Of a stretch of 64,000 nucleotides of DNA, positions 1-11,115 are shown piece by piece (position 1 is the first letter of the stretch; the number at the start of each line of letters is the position of its first letter). The translations under genes and the position numbers were made by a program. The notes below the pieces were generated by a model that did not search any database, was not told where the DNA came from, and was given only the letters and a program-made list of their open reading frames with translations. Source of the stretch: Macrotrachela quadricornifera (taxonomy: Eukaryota; Rotifera; Eurotatoria; Philodinida; Philodinidae); contig JAJEKB010021277.1 in assembly GCA_022393335.1 (NCBI GenBank), positions 2,170,382 through 2,234,381 on the forward strand, in the 5' to 3' direction.

Positions 1-2
1 AA

Positions 3-953
3 TACTATCCACCAATAAAAGAAATGAAACGTTGGGGTCCTGATAATAAGCTCATACATGTAGTACATATTCGCGCACCAGAATCAAAACTTCCACCACT
101 CGTGTATATAAGTGGTTTGGGTTCTAGTATGTACATTGTCAAACCACTTCTTCTCAAATTTGCTACATACATGAATGAACCTATTGAAATAATCTCATTT
201 GATTCACCTGGATATGGTGCTTCTGAATCTCCCGATGATTGGAATACACAAACTGCAGAAACCGAACTTGCATTACTACGACAAATAATTGAAAAATTAT
301 CTCTTCGTAAACCATTTATTCTTTTTGGTGCATCAGCTGGAGCTTCACTTGCACAACTTTATCGATTAAAATATCCAAAAGATGTTGCAGGTATTATTTT
401 ATATGATCCAACACCTTCCAATGTATTCGAACCAAGTAGTCCAATGGCAGCTGATTTTAATCGTGCATTTTTTTTATATAAAAAAATGGCTTGTGCTGCT
501 TCCTGTGGCTTAATGAGACCACTTGTACCCTTGATGCGTTATTGTATAACTGGTGAGTTTGGTGATATATTTCGTCTTTTACCTTCCGATCATATTGCTC
601 TTTTCCTAACGAAAACAATGTTATTAAAAACTGGACATCATTTTCGATATTGGCATACTATCATGGATTACATCTCGAAGCTACAAAACTATGCTACAAT
701 TGATCAAAATACACCTTTATTAGTTGTAAGTGCACTAAATTGGAGCAAAGAACGACCACATGGTGGTCTTACTAAAGAAGAAATGCGAGAATGGTGGTAT
801 GATAATCAACAGGCTTTTGTTCGTAGTTCTGATAATGCTGGTTTTATTTGTCGCACTGATTATACTCATGCACAATGTATGATGGATATGGAACTAGCAG
901 CTAATGCGACAAAAGCTATTTTAACACAAATTCATAATGAAACTGTTCAGTAA
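3..953 (+). CDS. Alpha/beta hydrolase, 5' end outside window
   Basis: Probable serine hydrolase of the alpha/beta-hydrolase fold; substrate unknown. Numbering from the Met at base 24, the nucleophile elbow is G102-A-S104-A-G106, followed by a helix rich in Ala and Leu. An oxyanion-hole-like YISGLGSS lies near residues 29-36, a candidate acid is Asp128 (LYDPTP), and a candidate catalytic His lies in DYTHAQC near residue 281. The frame is open to the window edge upstream of that Met, so base 24 need not be the start and an upstream exon is likely. No intron is visible in the 930 bases shown. The hydrolase call is secure from the fold motifs; the natural reaction cannot be told from sequence. 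Confidence 0.75.
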   Translation, partial: YYPPIKEMKRWGPDNKLIHVVHIRAPESKLPPLVYISGLGSSMYIVKPLLLKFATYMNEPIEIISFDSPGYGASESPDDWNTQTAETELALLRQIIEKLSLRKPFILFGASAGASLAQLYRLKYPKDVAGIILYDPTPSNVFEPSSPMAADFNRAFFLYKKMACAASCGLMRPLVPLMRYCITGEFGDIFRLLPSDHIALFLTKTMLLKTGHHFRYWHTIMDYISKLQNYATIDQNTPLLVVSALNWSKERPHGGLTKEEMREWWYDNQQAFVRSSDNAGFICRTDYTHAQCMMDMELAANATKAILTQIHNETVQ

Positions 954-1743
954 CGTTGATTTCAGATTTCTTCTGTTTGAACTTATTTTCACTTTTTAAA
1001 TACAAATAAGAATAATCAAATAGTTTCATTCTAAACGACGTAATATTTAATATTCTTTTTGTTGAAGAAAAACATTATGTAATTCAATTGTCATAAATCT
1101 GGAATGAACAGTAATCTTAAATTAATATACGATCAGATCGAGATAAATCACCAAATCAATATTAAATATTGATCACAGTAATGCATTTAGTCTTATCATT
1201 TTTTCGGAGGATGAGGTTAATAAAGTAAATTCTCAAAGTACTTATCTAATACTTGGTCAAATCGGTTTTTTAGGTTCAAGTCTATGAAATTTTTGAATTT
1301 AATGACTAAATTTCGTCTCGATGATGTTGCCATTAATATAGATCTGTGTTTGAATTGCATGCAGTATTTTGATAATTTTGTTTCAGTCATGTTCCAGAGA
1401 AAAACTACAAGTACAGTTCAATAGAGATGTGTGTACCCTAACTGTTAAATCTTTAGAATTTACCATTCATCAGCTTTAATTCGAGAATAAATGGCAAATT
1501 GGCAGTATTAACAATATCTTGCTATGTATAAGCTCAAGGAAAAAACAATAAAGTATACTTTAGGAACTAGATGTGCCCCATTATAATATAATGCTCAGGG
1601 ATCTTGTTTTTTTCCCTAATCTAGCTGCAATACTTTATATTTAAACATATTTCGTATTCGAACTGAAACAATGAATCTATAATTTAAATTTATTGTTAAT
1701 ATAGATTTCATAAAGAAAAAAATACAAAAAATAAAATATTCTT
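954..1743. other. Intergenic, no gene seen
   Basis: AT-rich spacer between two convergent genes. It presumably holds both 3' UTRs. No conserved reading frame, repeat or RNA gene was recognised. Confidence 0.5.
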
Positions 1744-3474
1744 TTAATCAAATTGTACATTGTTACTTTTCAAATAATCGTGTACATTTAATCCTCGAAT
1801 ATCTCGACTTCCAACTAATGCTAAATTTCCATCATTTAATGAACAAATTCCAAAAGCATTAACTTGAATTGATGTTAAGTATTCTTGATGACTACAACAA
1901 TGTATAAAATGACTTCTTGCATCATTAACAAATAATAATTGAATATCTTCATTACATACCGTCGTTGCCGTTGAATTTGATTTTCTATTCAGAAAAAATA
2001 AATAAATAAAATAAAATAAAATTTTTAAAATTTACTTTTCAGTTGAAATAATTGATAAAGGTTTTCCAGCATCAATTAAATCGAATGAATGAATTTTTTT
2101 CATATATTCATAATCATGTATAATAATCATATATTTATTATTTTTCGTTTTTAATCGAATTAAAAAACTAATATAGGAATTATTAATTGTAAAATCAATA
2201 ATATTATAAGAACATTTTTCTTGTGCATCATAAAGTTTATTTTCAAAACTAATCAATGGAAGAAAAGATGATTCTTCTAAATCATATTTTCCGAACATAA
2301 CTATCGATGATGATGATAGATATAGAAAACAGATGAAATTTTCATAAACATGTACGCTAATAAAATGTTCTTTTTCTTTGATTAATTCAATTTCTTGTTT
2401 AATTTCAATATTTTGTTGTTTTATTTGAAATAATAAAAATCGATTTTTTTGTCGAGTAGTTAAATAAAATATTTGATATTTTCTAGAATATCCAAGATTT
2501 AATATTTGTTCATCGAGTGGAAGATTAATCGGCAAAATTTGTTGTGAATTTAAAGATAAATATTCTAATCTTTTAGAAAATAATGAATAAATAAGGAGAG
2601 AATTTTCATTTTCATTAAAAGTTATTAAATGAACTTGTCGATTATGTTGATAAGAGATTTTAAATAGAAGATCAATTATTGCATCAGGATCAGGTATGCT
2701 TGAACAAGTTGAAATTGAATGAGATTGAAGTTCAGTATCTGGTTCATTATTTCTATTTAATAATAAATTTATTCGAAGATTTCTTTAAAGAAAAAACAAT
2801 TAAGAAATTTACTCTTCAGCGAATTGCTTATGATATGAATGACCTATAGAACTTTGAATTTTTGTATCATCATTTATTGTTGAATTAATAGGAGTATATG
2901 AATACTGATCAGCAGTTGGACTAAAATTAATGGAAAGATTAGACATAAACTTTTGAAATATTATTTACCGTAAATATTCTGTATGTGGAACAGACGGATT
3001 AATATTTTCACTTGAGAGTTTTTCATGAAGAATTGAAGGAGATGAATCATGATAAACGAATGAGTCATCGTATGGTGTTTGTATTTTAATAAAATCATCT
3101 ATATTAATATCTTCAAAATTATATTCAGGAATTTGCTTTAACATTTTTGGTCTTGTTGGAAATGTTTGTTCAAATTCTTCAAATTTTTCTAATATTAATT
3201 TTTGATTATGATCATTTTGATTTATAAATAGACATAGTTTATCAAATCGTTGTTGATTACCTTCATATGTCTTTTTATTTTCTTCATCAAGGTAATTAAA
3301 TTGATCATTATATTGTCTTTTTTTCGTAACCAAATATTCAATCTGTCGATCAAAATAATTGGAGACCTCTTGTCGAACTAAATTTAATTTTCGATTAAAT
3401 TCATCATCATCTTGTTTAAGAGCTATTTCGTATTTTCGTAAATCGTCACGAACAGATTTCATAAATTTTTCCAT
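1744..3474 (-). CDS. Four-exon coiled-coil protein, possible C-terminal beta-propeller
   Basis: Exons read 3474-2969, 2920-2813, 2782-2036 and 1984-1744. All three introns are GT-AG and 30-51 nt long, and phases join to give about 533 aa ending at TAA 1744-1746. The N-terminal ~110 residues are charged and heptad-like (coiled coil). The C-terminal half consists of short beta-rich segments (for example FLLFQIKQQ, YMIIIHDYEY, NLALVGSRDI), reminiscent of the propeller of TRIM/NHL-like proteins. No RING or B-box is visible. The first ATG is at 3474; the frame runs open up to 3546 without an ATG, so an upstream exon, now next to a transposon end at 3621, is possible. Family not recognised with certainty. 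Confidence 0.7.
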
Positions 3475-3620
3475 TATAATAATATTAAAAATCACCTTCA
3501 CGCGTGTTGTATTGCTTGCCAACTCTTTCGTTTCTTCTATGATCACTCGATTTTATGAGTAATAAAAATAGAACGAAAAAAAAACACTGGGGAAAAAACC
3601 TGTTGCTTGTTCTACGGGTA

Positions 3621-5741
3621 ATGTCAAATAATCTCGAAAGAAAAAATCTCGAATACTACATAACAAATGTTAACGTATGAGGCATTGATCAATCAGATAT
3701 TTATTATGAACAAAACATATAAATATAGAGAAAAAGACTGACAAATTAGTTAGAGTTTATTTTTTATTGGCAACAAAGAATGAGAGTGCTTCAAGATATT
3801 GTTTTCAGTCAATTTCATTGTTCTCGAATCGAGCACCAAGCGTTTTTCGACGAATTTCAAGTGTCAAAACTGCCTTGGTCTTCTTCTTTTGATCACTATC
3901 GTTCAACTTTAACATTAGTTGGCGAAAGATAACTTTTTCTTTTTTAAGGATTTCCATGAAGCCCCAAAAGTTTGTATGAGATCTTAAAATTCTTTTGTTG
4001 AATTGACTGTTCCATCCTAATAAAAATATAAAGCAACAAACAATAACATAATTAAAGAAAGAGATAGACCATACTTTCCACATTGTTATTGGTATGGATA
4101 TCGAGTTCAGCAACATTCCAATAACTGAGTTTCACTTTAGTCAACCAATATGTTTTAAAATAGTTGAGAAATTGTTGTAGACAAGGTGATGAATTAGTAG
4201 CTACGTCGTTGAAAGCAAGTTCAACTTGATTAAGAGGCAAAAGAGTAAGGGTCATTAACTTTCGAGCAGCCAGATGAGCATCAGGATCATCTCGATACGA
4301 CTTTATAAGGCCTAATGTTTGAATTTGGCGATGGATTGCCTGGGTGAAGTGGAATCAACACTCACTATGATGAGCATTAGGAAACTAAAAGGCACGATAC
4401 TAATTGCTAGAAACACACGGAATAAAACACTTACTTCTTCAGCAAACACGTTGACTAAGCTACTTTCGTAATCAGATGCAATTCGAGTAGGACAAAAACT
4501 CTGCTGTAATCGTGCAGCATGTCGATCGAGTATGAAGAACAAGTTTTTGTACATAGCACGTGATTTATCACCCATAAAGCAATGACACATAGAAAACCTG
4601 AAACACACTAACATGAATTATACGAATACGACATAGGTAAACATACTTTGATGATATTTCATAGCATGAATAGATAAAACATGTGCGACGAATTTCGGAC
4701 AAGATTTGTATGTATCATCGATCATGATATGAGAACATGTGAACAGAAAAGACAGTTGTTGATTTGCTCCGAAGACAATCATTCACTTTTTTTTATCACA
4801 ACCAGAAATTCATCAGCTACAATAAATGGTTGTCTATCAATGGTATGAGAGAAGCGCTTTGGAATGTCAACATCTGAACTCGTTGGTAAAACAAGAAAAT
4901 CTTGCCATTGAAGGATATTCAATCCTGCACCCATATTATTACAATATAAAATATTTATTGAATTTTTCTGTGTAGATGTAATTGTCTCTAACTTACGAGC
5001 TTTGCTAGCAGTTCAAAAATTGTACGAGAGCAGTTGTTGAAAGGTTTACACGACTTAGTTCTTCTTCATATATTTGACCAATAGGTAAAGTTTCTTGTTT
5101 AACTCTTGCTTTAACGATGTTTCTGAAGGATCGAACATCAACCTCTTCTGCTGAGGGTAAATGATAACGATCAACACCAGTCTGCTTAATTAGTTCACCT
5201 GTATTTGTTTTTGTATGAGCACGAGCAATGCAATCCTTAAGTTTATATATCCAGTACGTGACGTTTGGTGTAGCTTTACTTTGTTTATAAATGTAATCGT
5301 CAATGACAAGATTTTTTCCTTTATTATTTGTAATGAAAGTATGAGAACATTTTTTACTCGATCTTCGTCGTAACATAATCGATAAAATTTAAACTGTAGA
5401 CAAATACAAAATCAAAATCAAGTAAGTATCCAGAGAAGAATAAGTAGAAATGATGACGTTTCTCAGTCGAATAGAACCGATGACATATGAATACAACAAT
5501 GCAAAGAAATAGAATAATATAATTTTATTCTACTATTAAAAGTAAGGAGAAAAAGTAAACATAGCTCAAAGGAACATCTATCACACTCCAGTTCATTAAG
5601 TACAGAAATGAAGAAAAAATAATTGATATCATCCTTATATATGAGAGAAGAATAAAACAGCATTTTCTAGATTTTCCTTTTCGACATTATTTTTTGTCGT
5701 GAGTTTTTTTTTCGAGACTTTTTTCCGAGATTATTTGACAT
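3621..5741. mobile_element. MULE (Mutator-like) DNA transposon, degenerate
   Basis: The ends carry matching inverted termini: ATGTCAAATAATCTCG starts at 3621, and its near complement ends at 5741; similarity continues inward through an A-rich stretch and a second CTCGA motif. The interior is filled by a broken FLYWCH/MULE transposase on the minus strand. The length of about 2.1 kb suits a compact MULE. No clear 9-bp target duplication could be matched (flanks ACGGGTA and AATCGTT), so the exact ends may be a few bases off. Confidence 0.65.
3805..5376 (-). pseudogene. FLYWCH/MULE transposase, broken
   Basis: Reading from ATG 5376, the first ~60 residues form a FLYWCH zinc finger (LVIDDYIYKQ, YWIYKLKDCIARAHT, then DRYHLP). 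Next come the EVDVRSFRN linker and the MULE core: a DDTYKSCPKF motif for the first catalytic Asp, MGDKSRAMYKNLF, IASDYESSLVNVF for the second, NNNVE and the C-terminal NFWGFMEILKKEK. Introns at 4312-4440 and 4020-4075 still splice in frame. Damage includes an in-frame TAG at about 5003, a frame change at the T-run 4787-4794, and a frame mismatch across the intron at about 4601-4645. It should be inactive. Family call secure; the number of lesions is approximate. Confidence 0.75.
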
Positions 5742-5911
5742 AATCGTTTTACGCAACTGTATGGACACGGATACGCTTTCTCTTAAAATTTATTCAATAT
5801 TTTGATTGAGAAAATCACTATACAAATCAACTAATGATACTTTTTATACTTTTCTTTATTATTATTTTCTAACTAATTTAATCTATTTATTTTTCTTTCA
5901 TTGTTAGTTGA

Positions 5912-6545
5912 TTAAGAGAAGGCCCATGAGACGATCGAGCATCGTATCAAATATCGAGGCACTCCATGAAATTTAGATTTTTCATTTTGACATTCTAATT
6001 TTGTTCAGTATCATTTGAAACCTGTAAATCCAAATTTTGAGCTCATTTGGTCGAGCTAGTGAAAAGTTAGCTCGATTTTACTGAGAAGGACTAAAGAAAA
6101 GATGTGAAAAATATGACCGAAAATTTTCTTCATAAATTTTAATTTTTTTGTATCATATACTAAACGATAGAGTGTCAAAAGTTGAACAATAATAGCTATT
6201 TATATATCCTATTCTAATAAGCTAACTCAGGATTATTGATTAAATACTGTCAAGAACTCATCATTTTTTACTGAAAAATATGTGCATTTCTTTTAGTATA
6301 TTAGCTACCGTCTACTCTTTTTCCTTATCCTCCACGCTGATTTTGTAATATGTTGTGTAGTTTTTTCTCCTCTACAAAATGGTTAAAAAAAGTTGAAAAA
6401 AAGCTTCCGCTTTAGGTGAAAAATTGGTTACAATGTTGACTAAAGAGGTGGATTTGTTAAGAAAAAATAGTTTTCGATGATTTTTTTTAATGAAACATAA
6501 AATTTTTTGTAATCTATGACTCATCTACAGTATTCCACAAACAGA
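5912..6545 (+). repeat. Left long terminal inverted repeat
   Basis: Pairs with 7702-8335 in opposite orientation. Shared blocks include the TCGAGCTA region, the A/T-rich run near 6140 and the sequence ending TATTCCAC near 6538. The high identity of the arms means either recent insertion or continuing gene conversion. Confidence 0.8.
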
Positions 6546-7202
6546 TACGAGTCTTTTAAGTTAAAATTTGTTTTATACAATATAGAAAGTCAATATTTAT
6601 TGTCCTAGAAGGAGTTAAAAATAATACTCTAATGTACGTGTACCATGACGTATTGTGAAAAGAAAAGAGGTTATTGGAAAAGTTACATAGGTTCATCTCA
6701 TTTTGATACCACATATACATATAATTATATGCATAGCTACAGACATGTTTGAACATATATATATATATATCTGAGAAAAAGAGAATTTTGTCCGAGGAAT
6801 ATATGTATCACATGTTATAGTCGATTCTTTTCATTCAAAAATTATGAAAATGTTCATTTGTGTGCCGGTTTAGCGAATAATGCTCATGAACATGAAAAAT
6901 GAAGGCATGGACTTTTTTAATAATGCCTATTCAAAAATTATAACTATGCTTGTTGAAGTGCGGGTTTTCCGAGTAACACTTTCACGAATAGACAATAGGA
7001 CGCGGGGTTTTCGAGCAACGTCCTTCCCCTTAGAAACAGGATGGGCTCTATGTGCCGAAGAGGAGAAACACGGAGATGATTCGTGACTAACAATCCTGCA
7101 ATTCTCATACAATAGCTAAAGAAATAAATAATTTATCATAATATTTTCAGACACAATAATAAATATACGATGTACAGTCGATAATTGAAACTGCAGTAAA
7201 TA

Positions 7203-7582
7203 CCAGGGATGTCCATCGCGGCGCTGCTGCTGCCACCACCACCATCGCGGTAGTGGTGGCGGCAGCGGCAGCTTTTTTATGAAAGAAATTTCAAAAATTC
7301 AGGAATTTATAGAATCTGAATATTGATGTGTGCTGCACGATAAAGCTTGGTGAATCTGATCAATGGACAGGAGCAACTCTCGTTTAAACCGATCACAGTA
7401 TTGAAAATCGAAAGATTTTTAAAAATACCATCGCGGCAGCGGTCAACTTTTTCATGGCGTGTCGCGGCAGTGGTGCGGTAGCGTTTTTCAGACGACCGGC
7501 GCGGTACGGGTAGCTTTCTATGATTATCGTCGCGGCGCGACAGCGGTAGCAGCAGATTCTCAACCGCAATGGACATCTCTGG
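7203..7582. mobile_element. GC-rich MITE nested in the long-TIR element
   Basis: A 380-bp insert begins CCAGGGATGTCCAT and ends with the near complement ATGGACATCTCTGG, flanked on both sides by the direct repeat TAAATA (7197-7202 and 7583-7588). It is strikingly GC-rich for this window and contains many degenerate CGGCAGCGG / GGTAGTGGT units on both strands, including a GCCACCACC...GGTGGTGGC-like hairpin near 7230-7275. No coding capacity. The transposase superfamily cannot be named from a 6-bp target duplication alone. Confidence 0.75.
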
Positions 7583-7701
7583 TAAATATAATATTAACAT
7601 TAGAAGGTGCAAAATGCAATCGTTAATTTTATTTTAGCGATGGAGAGTATGTGTCTATTTTCTACTCGTCATGAAGCGTATTAATATCAGACAAACACAT
7701 A

Positions 7702-8335
7702 TCTATTGGTGGAATACTGTAGATGAGTCATAGATTACAAAAAATTTTATGTTTCATTAAAAATAATCATCGAAAACTATTTTTTCTTAACAAACCCACC
7801 TTTTTAGTCAACGTTGTAACCAATTTTTCACCTAAAGCGGAAGCTTTTTTTCAACTTTTTTTAACCATTTTGTAGAGGAGAAAAAACTACACAACATATC
7901 ACAAAATCAGCGTGGGGGATAAGGAAAAAGATTAGACGGTAGCTAATATACTAAAAGAAATGCACATATTTTTCAGTAAAAAATGATGAGTTCTTGACAG
8001 TATTTAATCAATAATCCTGAGTTAGCTTATTAGAATAGGATATATAAATAGCTATTATTGTTCAGCTTTTGACACTCTATCGTTTAGTATATGATACAAA
8101 AAAATTAAAATTTATGAAGAAAATTTTCGGTCATATTTTTCACATCTTTTCTTTAGTCCTTCTCAGTAAAATCGAGCTAACTTTTTACTAGCTCGACCAA
8201 ATGAACTCAAAATGCGGATTTAGAGGTTTCAAATGATACTGAACAAAATTAGAATGTCAAAATGAAAAATCTAAATTTCATCGAGTGCCTCGATATTTGA
8301 TACGATGCTCGATCGTCTCATGACCTCTCTCTTAA
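7702..8335 (-). repeat. Right long terminal inverted repeat
   Basis: Reverse complement of 5912-6545. Small indels separate the two arms only near the outermost ~20 bases. Confidence 0.8.
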
Positions 8336-8352
8336 GAGTTTGATCAATGGAT

Positions 8353-8497
8353 AAGTGAGTCCGAAGAATTCGAATCTGAAGTTAGTTTATTAGTAATTAT
8401 TTAACAAGTATTAATTTCTAAAAATATTTACCTAGGGATAATCGAGGCCGAGGAACCTGAATATGAAATTAGTTTGTTAATAATTATTCCTTAAGAA
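8353..8497 (+). repeat. Pair of imperfect direct repeats
   Basis: A ~40-bp unit starting near 8360 (CGAAGAATTCGAATCTGAAG, then TTAGTTTATTAGTAATTATT) recurs near 8450 (CGAGGAACCTGAATATGAAA, then TTAGTTTGTTAATAATTATT). The spacing is about 90 bp. It lies between the long-TIR element and the Penelope element and may be the remains of a Glu-rich coding repeat. Confidence 0.45.
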
Positions 8498-10894
8498 ACA
8501 CCATAAAAAAGAATTATGGTAGTCAAACATTGAAATTATATCGTGAATTAGAAAAAGCAAACTAAAATATGTAAGATTGGAGAAATCGATTGAACTTTTA
8601 AGAAAATATTTATTATATCAAATTATACCTAAATTTATTAGATTCAAACCATATGATAAGAATTTCATTAAAACTAACTCTTATAAAGATATTGGAAGAC
8701 AAATGACTTTAGATTTATATAAGAAGAAAAATTCGCAATTAAATAAAATTAAAATTGATATCAATAAAAAAGAAAATCTTGTTAAGAACCAACTTTCATT
8801 ATATACATAGATTAAAATTAATCAATATCTGAATGAAAGAATTAAGAAAGAATATGAAATTATAACTTTAAGACATAACGAAAAATTAACAAAAATGAAT
8901 ATGCCATCCGACCAAAATAAAATAAAAAAATCAAGTAGTTTATAATTTTTCACATGATAAATTAACTGAAATAGAAGAAAAAATTGGTAGAAAATGGGTG
9001 GAAATTTGCATTAAATATTAAAAGAGTAAATAGTTTAAACATTAAAAGTGAATTAGAATATATGTATTTCATTCTAAATAAGAACAAAATGTTAAATTCA
9101 AATGATAAAATTTTTAAAATTAAAAACTTATTAAGTAATTTTCCAAGTAAATTAAAAAAAGAAATAAAAAATGATATACCTGATCTATCAAACGAAGAAA
9201 ATAAAGCTGTATCAATCTTATTAAGTGATAAATCGATAATTATTTCAAAAGTTGATGAAGGAAATGCCATAGTAATTTTAGACAAACAAGATTATATTAG
9301 AAAAGGAAATGACTTATTAAATGATAAGAATGTTTTTAAAAAGATATCATCTAATTTAACTGAAAAGCGTGAAAAATCATTAATTGAATTTTTATTAAAA
9401 TTAAAAAGACATAAAATTATTAATGAAAAAGATTACGAAGAAATGAGACCAATGACATGCTCCAGAACACCTGAAGCATATTTTTTAATTAAAGTACATA
9501 AAGAAAATCAACCTGCAAGACCAATTATATCTAGTTATAACTCATATAATTATAATACTGCAAAATATTCAGCTAAATTATTAACACCTGCAATGGCATG
9601 TAATAAAGCCTATATTAAAGATTCATTTAATTTTGTAGAAAAAATTAAACAGCACAAAACAATACTAGGATTAATGTGCTCATTTGATGTTTGCTCTCTT
9701 TTTACTAATATACCTTTACAAAAAGCTATAGAAATTGCTATTAAAAACATTAGAAAACATAATAAAAACTTCAAATTAAATGATATTGAACTTAGAGAAT
9801 TATTTAATTATTGTACTAAATATTCGAACTTTAAATTTAATAATGAAAACTATGATCAAATTAATGGTGTGGCAATGGGGAGCCCACTGGCACCAATAAT
9901 TGCACACTTATTTATGAGTAACTTAGAAGAAAATATAGATGATTATAAGGGTAAAAAGCCTGAAATATATTATAGATATGTTGATGATATCTTTATGATT
10001 ATAAATGGAACACAAAAAGACATCAAAATTTAAAAAATTCATGAATTCTTTAGAAACAACTATTAAATTTACTACAGAAGTTATAATAGAAAATAAATTA
10101 CATTTTCTTGATGTCATAATTGAAAGACTAGATAATACATTAATTATATATGTTTATCATAAACAAACTGGTACTGGATTATATCAGAAATGGGTCAGCA
10201 ATCAGCCCAAATTATATAAAATTAATCTTATCAAATGTTTATGTAACAGAGCTTTACGAATATGCTCTTCTGACATTTTATTTAAACAAGAATTAGATAA
10301 TTACAAAAAGACATTTCTTGCTAATGAATATCTACATAATATAATTAAAAAAGCTATGAGGAATTTTGAATTGAAGATAAATATTAACAATAATAATAAT
10401 AATAATAACAATGACTTTAATAATAACAATAATTTTAATAATAATAATAAACAACAGATTAACAATATACAAACTATCTATATATCGATGCCTTATTATC
10501 ATAACTTTTCTATTCAGCTAGCAAAAAAGATTAAAATGTTATTAGATCTACCTAATAAAAAGATTATGTTTGGTTATAAATCACCAACTCGAATCTGCTC
10601 ATTATTTAGTTCCACTTATCGTGAAAAGAAAAAACAAAATAATCAACTAATTTATCAATATAATTGTAAAAATTGCAAAAAATCTTATATAGGTCAAATA
10701 TCAAGTAATGTTGAACAAAAAAAACGTGAACATCAAAATGCATTTAATGGAATAGAAATCACAAAGATTGCAGATCATTGTATTCAACATAAACATCAAA
10801 ATGATTGGAATTACAAAATATTAACTATTGAACCTAATGATATTAAAAGAGTAATTAAAGAAAGCTTCCCTAGTCCATTCTCCCTTATGAAATC

Positions 10895-10975
10895 TCTGGG
10901 GAGTCCCCCACTAAAACTCCCCGGGGATTTAACGGGGAGTTCCGAGGGAATCCCCAAGGATTTTTCAGTGAGTGG
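10895..10975. repeat. Left subterminal GGGGANTCCCC cluster
   Basis: Several near-palindromic units (GGGGAGTCCCCC, CTCCCCGGGGAT, GGGGAGTTCC, GGGAATCCCC) occur within ~80 bp. They mirror the cluster at the other end of the element and are candidate transposase-binding sites. Confidence 0.6.
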
Positions 10976-11039
10976 CCTTAAAAGTGAATAGTGACTGCCT
11001 AATTCTCAAAAAGACTTTCTAGGGTCGTGACCAATTGTC

Positions 11040-11115
11040 GTTCTTTGGACCTACTTACCAATATGTCTACCTACCTACCTTCCTATCTATCTATCTACTA
11101 AACTACCTACCTACC
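11040..11115 (+). repeat. CTAC/CTAT microsatellite
   Basis: Runs of CTAC, CTTC and CTAT tetramers. A shorter related run lies at 13377-13410 on the other side of the inner element. Confidence 0.7.

Larger units (their letters stand above)
5912..8335. mobile_element. DNA element with ~634-bp terminal inverted repeats
   Basis: The sequence 5912-6545 reappears in reverse complement at 7702-8335 with only scattered mismatches. It starts TTAAGAGA and carries CATGAGACGATCGAGC close to the edge at both ends. The core between the arms (6546-7701) has no convincing coding region; small frames there are not protein-like. It is therefore probably a non-autonomous long-TIR or foldback transposon. No clear target duplication was found. 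It is 170 bp from the MULE at 3621-5741, but the termini differ, so they look like separate insertions. Confidence 0.8.

Noticed and set aside
6880..7086. 68-codon frame inside the long-TIR element
   Set aside because: Overlaps an opposite-strand frame and reflects short GC-richer repeats, not a protein.
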